From Sphagnum compactum (taxonomy: Eukaryota; Bryophyta; Sphagnopsida; Sphagnales), in contig OZ234494.1 of NCBI GenBank assembly GCA_965153455.1, forward strand, positions 13,578,001-13,642,000: DNA of 64,000 nucleotides, written 5' to 3'. A program made the translations under genes and the position numbers. The notes beneath the pieces were generated by a model. That model had not been told where the DNA came from. It saw only the letters and a list, made by a program, of their open reading frames with translations, and did not search any database. Positions 10,425 through 23,753 of this stretch are shown here, one piece after another (the stretch's first letter is position 1; every line of letters starts with the position of its first letter).

Positions 10425-13280
10425 CCCCCTATAAGTTTGAAACACACTTATGACTGAATTAAAGTGTGCATGAAAAAATCAACAAAATAACAAACAACAG
10501 GCTTACACATTGTTGGTGCAACCAACCTATTTAGGAATAAGGACAAACAAAATCCAATGGGGTCTAAAAGAATCATTGAGTCTTGCGTCTAAAGATTTAA
10601 CCCATGACCATCTTGATAATTGGACTAGGAACTTGAACAAGAACTAGCCAAAAACTAGAAGAGGCCAACACTAATACTACTTAAACACGTACCCACCAAT
10701 TACAAGTTGTTTTTTTTCAAATATAACCCATATCTAGCATATTAGATTTTCAATACCGATTTATAGTACCTTTGGTTACAAATAAGTGGTAAGTTACATT
10801 TCTACCCATCCAACATAGTAAGTTACTAATACCTATTTGGATCACCTCAAGTTAGATTTATGCCTCCAAAGTCGTATGGAGTTTAGTTGATTAGGTGCCC
10901 ACCATATAAGAAGCTTGGCATGCAAGCAGTTCCCAATAAGTCAAGGGGAAAAAGTTGTTCCAAGCTTCATTTAATTTGAGGATCATAGCCCCTAGGGTAG
11001 TAACAAGAGGGTGTAAGCTTGAAAACAAAGGAAGGCCAATAGGAATAAAGCTAGCACAATGTAAAATACAAAAGGTTTGTGACATCAACAATGGAAGGTT
11101 TACTTCTTGGATCAACCAAGGCATGTTTCCTTGTGGATCAAATTGAGATACCTAACATAACCAAAATAATTGATGCACCACTAAATCTAGAAATCTGAAA
11201 TACCTGCCAACTTTGGTGTTTGGAAATCTTATGGAAATGGATTACATAATTGTGAAAACTTGGAAGCGGTAGCTAATTATTAACCAACTTGCATGCAATG
11301 CAAAAGCAACACTAGAAGTTAAAACAACTACTATGCCCTATGTTAATGGGTTTTTCTCTATTACCATCAAAGTTTTTGACCTCTTATTTACTTGGTAACA
11401 GATTCTGAAAATAGTAACAACTATATACAAAATGAAAAACTAAAAGTCCTATGTACAATTCCTAATCAAACATGTACACAAATTGCATGAAAAATTTACG
11501 AAAACAAAACTGAGAAAATAAAATGTTTCATTCCCATATTTCAAAATGAAAGGAAAGCAAAAAAAAAAGATCTCCAAAAACTTCTTTCCTCCAAGATCAT
11601 CCTCCTAATTATATAAGATAATTCAAACTTAAATAGACTAAATAGACCATTTAAACACTCACTAGGCAATATTGACATTAATAGTTCAAATTTTCAAAAA
11701 TTAACAACTTGTTTCAAAACTACTTATTCTATCAACCACCCATTTTGCCAACTACTAGTTCAACATGTATCATTGGTTAAGCTACTACCAATTACATAAT
11801 CATCAAAGACTAATCAAAGAATTGTAGTTAACACCCTAGCAATGGGCACCTACCATGACCCATCTATTGTCTGTAATGTAAATTTTATGCAATTTTCACA
11901 CATTCAAGGCATGAGGTACACTACTGTGGCAATGGGTTACAACCACTAAATACATACTACTATACTAATATTACAATGATCAATCTACCGAATGCAAGTT
12001 GCCACATTATGTCGTTGCAACAATGCCCATGGCCCATGAATTCAATGTGTAATAATATTATTATTTACAATCTACCCAATGTGGGTTGTCATGTTACACT
12101 GCTAAAACAACACCCATGGCCCATGAATTTAGTGTGTATTAGTATTACATGATTGATCTACCCAACATAGGTGTTGCGTTACATTGTTGCAACAATGTTC
12201 ATAGCCCATGAATTTTGGAAAATAAACTAAGCTTTAGGCTCTACTATCTAGTAATGATTCATGAAAATGTTGCTCAATGATACTTGCATCATGCATATGC
12301 ACATGTGATAGTGCACATTACTTCTGACATCTAATGCAAAAATCCAAAGTATTTAAGGTATATTAGTTCTTCGTCAGTTGCCCTTATGCAGCCACTTAGC
12401 CTCTTGCAAAATGTTATAACAATTTAACCAAAATAAATGGGCAAAAGTGCAAATGTGCAATTGTGCAATTTTGCAACATCCAAAGTTTTCTCAACATGTG
12501 ATTCTTTTAAGACAAATGAATTAAACTTTGGTACAATTTTTAAGGCCAAAGATTTGTTTTGAGCATCCAGTGTCTTGAGGGTAAACATAACATAATTTGT
12601 TACTTGATTCTTGAGAAGTTAAATGGTTTTGTGGTGTCAACAAGCCTTGAAGTTAATTAAAACATAAATTGTGAATGTACTTGGGATTCAAAATTTAGGA
12701 TGACGAATCTTCAAACAAAAAACTTAATGCTGACGAGAAGTAAACTTGCTACTTATAACTCCTCAAACTTAAAAAAACTTTTCCTAAAAACAAATTGCAC
12801 AAGTCAATGGTGATGGCTTGCCATGGCATGTAGAGAGAAGCAACAAAAGCATTACATGTGATCAATGAAAACAATGAAAACATTTTTTGATTGAAATTTA
12901 AGATCCCACAAATTGATGTTTTGGAAATGGGTACAATGGCAAACCCTAAGTTCCTAAGATGGAGGAATTTGGCACATTGATTGTGCAACTAAAGATCATT
13001 CGATGGCAACAAGTGTAAGCCATAGATGACCTCCCCTACAAACCTTGGTCAAAGTAGATTGAATTTGGGTAACCATTGCAAAAAAAACACAGAAACAAAA
13101 ATATCCAAAACAAAAATTAAAATTAAAAAAAGAAGAAAAAAAGTCAAAGTTATTGTAGAAATAAAGGAGTAAAGAAAAAAGAACAATTTCCTTCAAAAAG
13201 AAGAAGTGCAATGATGTAGACAAGGTTGAAGAAATCAACCGATCTGTCATCAACAAAAAACACAAATCAAAAGCCAAAAC
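10425..13280. other. AT-rich gap, no supported gene
   Basis: Apart from the 85-bp repeat, this stretch holds only short open frames without recognisable domains, for example on the minus strand at 10891-11124 and 12749-12988. I see nothing else that can be supported. Confidence 0.4.
11976..12215. repeat. three-copy degenerate tandem repeat, about 85 bp
   Basis: The phrases 'cccatggcccatgaatt' and 'gtt(g)caacaa' recur at about 12028, 12113 and 12198, each preceded by 'gatctacc.aa..' about 55 bp earlier. That gives three diverged copies with a period near 85 bp. No coding potential is seen. Confidence 0.55.
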
Positions 13281-13289
13281 CTACAATCA

Positions 13290-13810
13290 AAGAATGAATT
13301 CCTCTCTCTAAGCTCTGGAGAACAGTGATGGAAAGTAAGAAGGAAACATGCACAAAAACAATGAAACCATAAAGAAAGAGAAAGCTCCTCTCTAGAAGCT
13401 CTAGAAAGTGATGATGGAAAGCAAAGATGAGGAGACATGCAAGAAAATAAAGAAGCTGTAAGGAAACAAGGAGCTCCTTTCTAGAAGCTTTGGAAAGCAA
13501 TGATGTGAAGTAGGATAAAAGCTCTGGAGAGTAATGAAACAAAATAGGAACAAAACAAGCAGCAAAATAATGTAGCAACAAACAATGATAATGAAACTTA
13601 CTTAGAGCTTTTGATGGCAATGAAACCACAAAGATGACAACAATGAAGTTGCAAAGATGAAAGCGATGAAAGCCCCATGCAACAAGGAGTCGCAAACATG
13701 AAAGCAATGAGACAAAGATGCAACAAGGAGTTACAAATAAGAAAGCGATGTCATAGAAAGAACCTGCAAAGTAGAAAGCGATTGTACAAAAAGAAACCGC
13801 TAAAGAAACC
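13290..13810. repeat. purine-rich degenerate tandem repeat
   Basis: Phrases such as 'gctctggagaacagtgatgg', 'gaagctctagaaagtgatga', 'gaagctttggaaagcaatga' and 'gctctggagagtaatgaaac' recur about every 65-110 bp on the plus strand. The reverse strand carries a 146-residue open frame that simply translates the repeat (Leu/Phe-rich, internally repetitive), so I do not call it a gene. Confidence 0.5.
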
Positions 13811-13868
13811 TTAAAAGAAAAGAAAGTAAAAATTGAAAAAAGATCTTTCCATGACTCTACACATGGTT

Positions 13869-13971
13869 AAGGTTTCATTTATAGGACCTTCTAGGAAGTT
13901 CGATGTAACCTTTAGCCTAATGGCCTTGGAGTAGCGCCTTACCTCCCGGAAGGTCCTATAAACAAAACCTT
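13869..13971. repeat. 103-bp inverted repeat (hairpin)
   Basis: AAGGTTTCATTTATAGGACC... (13869-13891) pairs with the reverse complement of ...GGTCCTATAAACAAAACCTT (13949-13971), with about two mismatches over 23 bp and a 57-bp spacer. It could be a foldback element end or a small hairpin-forming locus. Confidence 0.55.
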
Positions 13972-13999
13972 ACCCTACACCAACAACCCACGACAATTA

Positions 14000-15868
14000 A
14001 GTTAATATTTGTTGAAATTAATCATTTGCAATAATTGGAAAAAGTCATGGCACTTTCGATGATGGAATTTGTTGTTGAAATTTTTGACAAATATTTGCTT
14101 GCTGTGTCAAAAATTTGAAAACAAAATTAGAGAATTCTTTCAAAGGGAAATGTTGAACTTTTGAATTGTAATCTCCTCTATTTTGAGAGGTCACATATAA
14201 ACAAAAGAAGGCTTCTCTTCATTAGTCATTGGATATGACTTACGAAAGCCAAGAACTTGTGCATTCAATTCGATAAGTGTTAATGTTACGGTTCTATGAC
14301 ATGTCATACCTTTGCATTCTCAAATCTGTACCTCGTGACTAATTGAACAAGTCTTTTCTTAATTAATCACTAAACATGACTTATGGCTGTATTTATGTCA
14401 TTTATGACCTTTATAATCATTGCAAAAATATGAATTTTCAATAAAAAAAATCAGATTATTAGATGTTATTACACTTATTGTCAAGTGTAAATGACCCAAT
14501 CACTGGTTCAGAGAAACTGCTCATGGCAGATTCACGCTGGGCAAGCACACAACCAAACTGTAGGCTCCCAAGGGCAGGGAGCTTAAAATGCAATGTCACT
14601 AAATGCTGACATCCATGCTCCTACAGCGGCGGGCTGTTACATACATAGCAGTGATGAATTTGTGCCAGTGCCCAACAACACACACACAGAATCACTTAAA
14701 CTGATGCACGTTTGTAGGCAGTGCTCAGAGACATGGCACTGGAGAACAGTGTTGAATAATAAAAATAATGACCACCCCCAACTGGCAAAAGGCAGAAACT
14801 TGAGAAACTTTAAGCCTTTGTGCCATGCTCTTTCTGGCATTATGGAATCTGGACTTCAAACACCAGCAGAAAATATCTAGATTGTTTGGAGGGCACATCA
14901 TCAAGTGCAAATTTTCCTCTGCAAAAGGTGTAGTAGGTGTGTCATTTTTCGAAATGCCACAATGGCCTACCTCTTTTTCTTTTGTTTCACAGGAAACAAA
15001 TGAAAAAAAAAATCTTCTGCCAGTGCATTATGCTGGGTAATGACCTCGGAGTAGGGGTTACCAAATCATGATCAGAAGCTAAAGCAGTACACAACATACC
15101 TAACCACTGAGGCCTCAAGCAAATTCAACATCAACTTATTTGGATTCTGATCTCATAACTATGTACTATATAACCTTGTAACATTCCCACAGATCCTCCA
15201 AAACCCATGTTGGTAATTTATTTGAAATGTGATCTCGACCACCTAAGGAACCAACTCTTCTTGGCGAGTTATGGTGGAACATGATCAATGCAGGACCGGA
15301 GAAAGACACCCCTTGAAGAGCAGCCTTCAGGAATTATTATCAGTCCAGAATTTGGTACACTAGTAGGCTGCTTCAGATTATTCCTCGAGTGTCAATCCCC
15401 GTATCAAGAATGAGGGTTCTCTACAGACACACATTCATCACCAACCACCATGATGTATATTACGTATATACCTGTGAAGACTACATGGGTACTAGATAGA
15501 ATTCCCATGGAACCACAGATTTGCAGCTAGACCATATTACTGTCTTTCATACTAGACTCCAGTGTAATATGCATCCTGTTGCCTTCTGGTAGTGGCATCA
15601 GAAGGAAGTCCAGAGGAAGCTTGCCATTTGGAAACTCTGTACTTGGATAATTCAACAACCCAATCTTCAGTAACAGTGACTAACTCAATCTTCAAGTCAT
15701 GGGCAAATTTGATGAAATTCCAAGGAAGTGTTTAGGATGAGGAAATGTACTGTTTGCACCTTTCAGTATGAACCATTTGTATTCTTCTTGTTGCTGTGAA
15801 CTCATTCAGGAGTTGTAGTCATAGTTGCTTGAAGATGTGAACTGTAAACTGTGCAACAAAAACTGGAG

Positions 15869-15935
<67 letters not shown>

Positions 15936-17480
15936 GCAAGCATAATCAATTGTGGTTAGCTATCGACAGGAATATAATGAAATAGTGTTTCTTCTCCACA
16001 TACCATCCATCCTGCATGGTGCACTGATGATGGGTGTGGTGGTTCACTCTCACATCTTGAGCTGGGAACCGATTTGCAGGTGACAGCTGAAGAGCTAGCT
16101 GTTGTTCCTGTAGGCTGCTCTTTTTTTCTATTGAATTCATCTTGCGTTTGAATTGTCTAACCATCTTACACAGTTCCATCAATTCTCCTGACTTCAGCTT
16201 GAAACCTATTGTATAGGGAAGAGCCATTACACAATGAGCCACTTGTTAGCAGACTCCCCACCTGCTACTAGTGTCATAAAGGGTACAATTAGTCCCTTGT
16301 TAGTTGACCTCCACACCTGCTATGTAGTTCACACAGACAACAAGAGACAGTGCCCTGTTTTTGCTACAGTGATGAAGAGGTTGACAGTCACATTTCCTGT
16401 GGTTAAGTTGATGTGCAATTTTCTGAGGTTAGCAGCTCAGAGTCGCGAAATTTAAACACGCTTCTTCGAACCATGAATGATCTTCGTTCATCAGCTTGAA
16501 GAGAAGAGAGCGGTGGAAACTTTCAAGCTTCTTCAGACACAAGAAGACAAAGTAGCTTTTGTTTTAGCTATGTGATACATACTGTTGGCATCAATCTGTG
16601 AATCAGTAGTTTCTGGGTTTAGGGTTCCTGTCATACCAACCAATTGAGTTGGTGGGTGCAATCATTGTGTTGACCTCATTTTTCTTGCCTTGCAACGAGC
16701 ACAAGTTCAGCTACTGTACAACATCTTGCTCCCAAATTCGTGTTGATCATAGGACAAATCCTCAGACATTGGAGGACAGCTAGCTGTGTTGTGATCCAAA
16801 AGCAAATATTTCAGAATACCAGTTTACTCTGACCTTGCTAGATCTGATACTACCTATATTCAAACTATTTTCAAGCTACAATAAGCCGAGCTTGATTTCA
16901 CCTACCTCCTGATGGATGATTGCCTCAAAGAATCCTCAAATATCCACCACTCCCAATACAAGAGTTGCTGTTGTCTCCAGAAAATCCTCCTCACTTTTAC
17001 TACATATGTGCAAAACATAAAATGACTTCATCTTGATCTTCAATCAGGTTGGATTGAGAAAACTTGAAGAAGCAACAATACCCAACATGGCATTTGTGTT
17101 GATCTTGAGAAGCTGCTTGAGAATCTGGTCTCACTCGCAGAATCTGTTTCATGAAAGGAAGTAAAACCCACCCGTAGAATCTATTTGGAGAATCTAGTCC
17201 CACTTTTAGCAGAATCTGTTATGTAAACCACACTTGATTCGTAAATAGGATGGATTAGGAAAATGGAAAAAACCCTTTGAAACCCTAACCCTGAACAGCA
17301 GAGAAGAATCATCATCGGAAAGCGTAAAGCTTGAAGTTGAAGATGGGTGGCATCGGAAGCGCTCGACGCTGTTACTTTCCGAAGCAGTTGTTGATGACCA
17401 GTAAAGATGCGGAGCAATGGAAGATAGTGAATTGCTCATCGTGAAGAGAAGAGGCTGCTTCTTCATGTTCTTTGTCACAC
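14000..17480. other. intergenic region upstream of the WAT1-like gene
   Basis: No supported gene. Contents are a (CT)n(TA)n microsatellite at 15872-15935, a family D repeat copy at 15949-16045 immediately after it, and short 'GAGAATCTGGTC / GCAGAATCTGTT' repeats at 17110-17220. 'AACCCTAACCCT' at 17282-17293 is telobox-like and lies 190 bp upstream of the first possible ATG, a common place for such motifs in plant promoters. The part from about 14.5 to 15.8 kb is less AT-rich but has no open frame I recognise. Confidence 0.4.
15949..16045 (+). repeat. dispersed repeat family D, copy 1
   Basis: Reads 'gtggttagctatcgacagga..tagtgtttcttctcc', then 'catccatcctgcatggtgca'. Near-identical word order occurs at 47664-47760 and 62131-62220, so this is a dispersed repeat of about 95 bp. 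Confidence 0.6.
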
Positions 17481-17556
17481 TAGTGTGCAGAGTTGTGAAG
17501 AAACACAGCAGCAGCAGCTGGCTGGCAGTGTGGTAAGAAATTTAGTAGGGGGCAAA

Positions 17557-20084
17557 ATGGCATCAGATGCATGGAAGGCGCATGCTGCTTTACTTCTGGT
17601 GCAGCTCAACTACGGTGGATATCATGTAATTGCGAAACTGGCATTGAGTGGAGGAATCAACCAGTTGGTGTTTTGTGTGCTGCGTGATGTTGTGGCTTTG
17701 GCCATCCTTGGGCCACTTGCATATGTGAAGGATAAGTGAGGCATTGATTCTTCTTCTTCTCCCTTTTTTTTCCATGCAATGCACACATCACATATTTCCT
17801 TTCTCTGGATGGTCTCAGAGACACCTGCTTGCACTTCTAGGGTTTCTTTGCTTTGCATAGGAGAGTAAAAATGGATGCAGACTGCAAAGACTAAATTTTC
17901 AGCACCTTTGCTCTAATAATGTGTACATATATGTATGTGAGCATGTATGTATCTGATGTGTCTCTTTGTGGCATGTGGATGGGTTGCAGGGAAACTCGCC
18001 CCATTTTTTCAGGCTACTTCTTGTTCTCATTTTTCTTTCTCGGCTTGACAGGGTATGTCTCGTTATGTTCAATTGCATACAGCAGCTCTAACCCATATAT
18101 GATAGCTGACTTCTTCTGTATTGACTTTCTGAATACTTGTTTGGATAATGGCATGGGGAATAAAAAAATAGAAACCCTGGCTGGGAAATCAGTGGTTCTT
18201 TGTTTTTATCCTGGAGATGGGCTTGAGCATGGTGGCCTCATACCTTAATATGGTAGACTGTGAATGCATGTGATGTGTTCATTAGAACAGATGAAGTTGA
18301 TCATGAAGATGCTGGGAATTTTGGTATACTACAGGATTTTTGGCAACCAGCTCCTCTTTACTCTGGGTCTCAATTTTACATCTCCAGCTTATGCAGCAGC
18401 ATTGCAGCCTGCCATCCCTGTCTTCACATTCCTCTTGGCGCTAACAGTTGGGTTAGTTCCTTTCTCTCAGATAGAGCCACTGTCCATATGCAGATGAAGG
18501 GTTTGTTGCTTTTGAGTATCAGCCATGATTTGTAGCCTGCCTGCTTGGGCAAGTGTACCTAACAGTTCCCCAAGTTAATGCAATGTTTCTGATGTGTGAT
18601 TTCTTTGTGAAAGGAGAATAGAAAGTAACTGTAGTGAAAATTGTGTGTGGGTTTGCTTGGTTTGACAGCACAGAAACTGTAAATTGGCCGAGGATAGATG
18701 GCAAAGCAAAAGTTGGGGGGGTATTAGTTTGTGTTGCAGGTGCAATGGTTATGGCTCTGTACAAGGGACCGGTCCTTCTTGGGGACGGCTTCTCTGACCT
18801 CAATCTGCAAGGAATGGCTATGGCAGGCAAACCTGCACCAGAGCCAGTCGGTTGGCTGGCCACCTTGCTCATTGATGCAGGTGTGGACACGTGGCACATT
18901 GGTGTAGTCTGCCTCATTGGCAATTGCTTCTGTCTGGCAACCTACATTGTTTACCAGGTACCTGACCTGAAAAACCCCTTCATATTTGTCTCACATGCTT
19001 TCAGAAGATGGGCACATGCTTCAGATCCTGGAAGTGGGATGGGGCAGCCCAACCTATCATGTACACATAATGATGTTGTCTGCAAGTACATCGTAATGAT
19101 CATGTCTGTGCCCATACATTGTAGGCACCCTTGCTATCCAACTATCCTGCACTCTCAATGACAGCATACTCATATCTCTTCGGGGCAGGCTTAATGTCAC
19201 TGACTGGTTGCTTTTTTGCCAACGGCCCATCTGATTGGACACTGACACGCACCGAAATTGCCTGTGTCCTTTTTTCTGTAAGATCATCTCTTCTGCAGAG
19301 CTTCCCATATTGTCAGTTCTTGGTTCTTGCATTCCAGAATCAACTGATGATGTATTGCACCCACTCACATGCTGCATGCACCTTACCTCCAGAATATTGT
19401 TCACTATTGCCTCCTTCCCTTTGTATTCACTAACTGTGCTGTATTGGGATGATCCACATGCAGGGGATTGTGGCATCAGCGCTCAACTATTGGCTGTTGA
19501 CCTGGTCAAACAAGATGTTGGGACCTTCTTTAGTTGCACTGTACATGCCTCTCCAGCCACTTGCCTCATCGATCCTTTCACGCATATTTCTAAAGAGTTC
19601 ACTTTATTTGGGAAGGTGAGTTCCAGTTCTGTTTTAACATCTGTAAGTAGGATTATTATTCACACAAAAGACCCAAAATCAGCTGTATTTAGAAAATTGA
19701 AGTACCAGCTGACTGCAGCTCAATCTTTTCTGTGAGTCATGTGTTTACAGAGGCTGCAGCGATATGTGAACCATAGACATGGGACATATATGAGACAATA
19801 TTCAGGCTACTTGACAACATTGAGCTTGTCCTTGTGGATGCAGTGGCATTGGTGGAGGGTTGATCATATTGGGCCTGTACTTGGTAACATGGGGCCAACG
19901 CAAGGGTGAGCGCATCGCATTGACATCACAGCGGCGGATGCCAAACTACCCTCATTACATGAAGGGAGAGTCATCACTGAAGGTTAATGACCCTCCACTT
20001 AAGGTGCTTTATCACAGAGGACCCTCAAATCTTTCAGGCCCTCCCTTACCTGTTTCACAAACTTGGCAACCACTTTATGATTAG
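17557..20084 (+). CDS. WAT1-related EamA/DMT-family membrane transporter
   Basis: This is a plant drug/metabolite transporter. WAT1 itself exports auxin from the vacuole; the substrate of this relative is not known. Exons are 17557-17735, 17990-18052, 18335-18451, 18669-18957, 19125-19277, 19464-19615 and 19844-20084. All phases agree and give 397 residues, the usual family length. Seen are the N-terminal [71 protein letters not shown], a second EamA half with [29 protein letters not shown], and [15 protein letters not shown] near the end. Ten membrane helices are expected for the family. By remembered sequence it is closest to the At5g45370/At4g19185 subgroup rather than WAT1 itself. An in-frame ATG at 17485 would add 24 residues; I chose 17557 because MASDAWKAH matches the family start. 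It appears intact. Confidence 0.9.
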
Positions 20085-23000
20085 GACAAGTGATTTGAAT
20101 TCCAACACAAACTCAGGGTTAAAGTCTCGTGCTCTTCTGTTAATGGGAATTCTTTCATGAGGACAAGCTACCTCAGCCCCTGTTCAAAGGTATTGGTACT
20201 GATCATTGTGAGACATCAAAGGTGCTTGTTATTCTTACCAAAGGCTGTTGCACAAAGTTGCCTGCAATACATGTGCAGGTGCGGGTCTGCAAGACACTTG
20301 TTTGTTGGTTGAATTAATAAGTTCATTGTGTAGCAGGTGTCGGTAGCAGTTACATAAAAAGAGCCCATTTGAAATGTGTGCAGATCTTTTAACATGGTAG
20401 AATAAGTTCCTCTGTTAGTCCCTAATTTCTAGCTTTTTAGCTTTTTTGGAGGCTCAAGTTGAAAGGCTAAGCGAACTAACACATTGAGACAGGAAGTACT
20501 TAATCTTGGTACCCAACAAAGCTATGCAGGTGGCATGCCATCATTGGATTAGGATGATGCACATCTTGCTCTAGCCATCCAAGCTTGACAAGAGAGAGGT
20601 ATTGGCCATGCCATTGTACTTGATTGAACAGATGAGAATTCAATTGACAGATGTAGAATGTAATTTGTCAAAGCAGAAAAACTTCAGTTCCTCACTGACT
20701 GCATCTAAGAAGAGGGTATCAGGGGATGTTTTGTTTGAGGGGAAGAATTTTTGCATTTTTTACCTGAAAAATAAGGATTTCAACGCATGCAACTTGGTTT
20801 TTTTTGAGAAAATGGGTCCTAATTCATCAGATTAAATCTTTTGAAAAATAAAAACATTGCCAGGTTTTTTACAACTACTTCCAGAACTTGGCCAAAATGG
20901 AAAAAGATTCGAAAGATTTCTACTTTCATATATGTTTGTTCTATAGCCAAATCTGGTTAAATTATCCTTTGGATGATTACTAGTTTGGCTATTTACTCAA
21001 TCATAGCCATTTTAGCAATTGAGATATTAAGAGTAGTAATGAATGAATGCTGAAATAAGTATCGCATTTAGTATATACATCTCCTCCATTGTTTTGACCA
21101 CTTTTTTTCTTTCCACTTTCAAAGTTTCATGTGATGCTATTGTAATCAAAAACTAATTAAGAGATGAAATAAGAAACTATCCACAACACATTAACTAACT
21201 AAACTAATTTCATTAATCACTTGGGAATCAAGCTTCTCTCTTTCTAAGATAAACAAGTCGACTCATGGAGTTATTGATATACTTGTTTATGGCAAAGTTC
21301 AAGTTCAAACCAAAAATAGTTGAAATAAGGAATTTTTTATATATTAATTTAGTTGCAAACTAACAATTAGTTGCACATAGTTGTAAAATGATTAGTTGCA
21401 AAAGATTATTTTTTAAATGATCATAAAATTGAAATTAAAAATTAAAAAAAAATTAAAATCAACAAAAATGTGACATAATATTATTGGTTGGAAGTGAATG
21501 AACGAATAATATTTAATAAATATACATGAATGGGGTTGATAATTTTACTTTATTTTTCCAAGTATTTAAGGGGTTATGAATGAAAATTTAAATTGAATCT
21601 TCGTTTCCATATTTTCATGTTGTAATTTATCATAAGCCTTGTAATAAGACTTTGTGTGTAGGGAAACTTACAATGTGATAAACTTATGTATTGTTGTGAT
21701 TGTATAAACATATAAAAAATTAAAATTATATGAATTTGATGAAAGATCCCTATGAGGTGAAATATTTAGGCACATCCAATAACCTTGTTATTGGGTGTAG
21801 CCCACACAAAGATCAAGCTTTAAGCACATGTATGGTCTTAGCCCAAATGAATGTAAATTTTTTTGGATGTGAGTTGTGTGACTTTTCTATATGTTATGTA
21901 CCATATCATATTAATGGGCAATTTTAGCACATGTTTAATGATTAATTAATTTTGAAGATTTTATTTTTCATATATATATATATATAATTCATTTTTTTCA
22001 CACAATTTATTTTTTGAATTAAACAATCAACTTTTTTATATATAATATAAATTTTGTCAAAGTTGTCAAGATATTACAATGACCTACCTTTGGGGTAGAA
22101 AGGATTTTTAAAAGTTAAAATTCTCATAGGTCTGGACCAATGTTGTGTGTCTATCCATGGAGGTGAAGTAATAAATCACAAGTGGGTTTAAAATCAAAAT
22201 TATGTATGTTTATTATATAGCTATGAAAATTTATGTTTTTGTTTGCATAAATATTTTTCACCTTTTATTGTCTATGTATAATTAATATATCACATCATCC
22301 TTCTATCATGGACTTCTCATAAACTATATCAAAGCCTTTCAAAACAAAATTTTTAATTATTTTCACAATTCTATTCCATGAAACTTTACATTCATACAAC
22401 AACTTATTTCTATCAAATGAAGGTATGTCCAAAAATCATAAACACTCACTTATATACTAACCAAAAATAAACTAAACAAATTTTTTAAAAAAGTTTACAC
22501 ATCACATGGGGAGCACATCACATGGCTTCCCATATGATTTCACATGCATAGTAAAGTGACAAAATAATTTCACATGATTTTTCACATAAATTATTATATG
22601 AAAGTTAAGCACATTAATTGAAACTACGATTAAATCATAATTAAACTATGAAATCCAACTAACAAGTAAATCACCAAACTTAACTGTTAACTAATTACAT
22701 AGATAATAATCTAATTACTCAAGTTACAAGGCTACAAGTATGGTCTAAGTATGTAACTAAAGTGATTAAAATAGATATAAATTCTGTATTGAAACCAAAA
22801 ATATGACTTTACATATAATGGCACAAATGAAAATTTTGATTTTAAATATAAATTTGATATCTCAATTTTAGGTTTTTAAAATTTCATAATTGAATTATAC
22901 CAACTTTGATTCTAATATGTTGTGATGACAATTGAAAAATTTCCAAATTTTAAACATGACCAATACATTAAATGCCCAAAACTTTTAATAAACTCAATGA

Positions 23001-23721
23001 CAATCTCCTTCGTCAATTCTTGTAATTCATTATTAATAATCTAATCTTATTCAATAACTAATGTGGTAATTAGAAATACCACATTCTAATTTTTTGAAAT
23101 TTTGAAACTTGAATTACAAAAAACACTTTAAAATCAATATCTCCCACATTCTGAAACCAAATCTTATCAAATAAATTCCATTAAATCATGTTCATCAATA
23201 TTTTTTCAAGAACACCAAAGGCACATTCCAATTCCTCCAAAAATTTCAGCTACAATTTTATTTAATTTTCAATGAAAAAATCATTTAATATTCAAAAACT
23301 TTTGCACCACAAGTCCAAATGTCATGGAACCAAGCCCATGCACCCCTCCTTGTCAAGAGCTTTCCAAAGACAAAAAAACACGATCTGAAGCATCTCGCTT
23401 TGGTGGATCTCGTAATTACAAAACAAACAAACAACCTTCTTTCATAGATAGATACCCATGTGAGCACATTACAAAGCAAACTTCTAAGTATCAAAAACAA
23501 TACCCAAGAATTATCTACAACACTAAAAGAAACCTTATGTCTAAATACCAATCATAGTACAATGGATGTGAAGATTAAATTAGTTCATTATGAATTGTAG
23601 TAATAACAAATACAAAGATCAAGTTGGTTTGATATGAACCTTGGTATTGGCAAAATGTTATACCAAACTAGTATGGTTTTTAATACTAGGGCTTATATGC
23701 AAGTTGATACTCTAGTTTATC

Positions 23722-23753
<32 letters not shown>

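Noticed and set aside
10891-11124. 77-residue minus-strand frame (and overlapping plus-strand frame)
   Set aside because: No domain, no splice context; both strands open by chance.
13267-13707. 146-residue minus-strand frame
   Set aside because: Translation of a purine-rich tandem repeat; composition and internal repetition are not protein-like.
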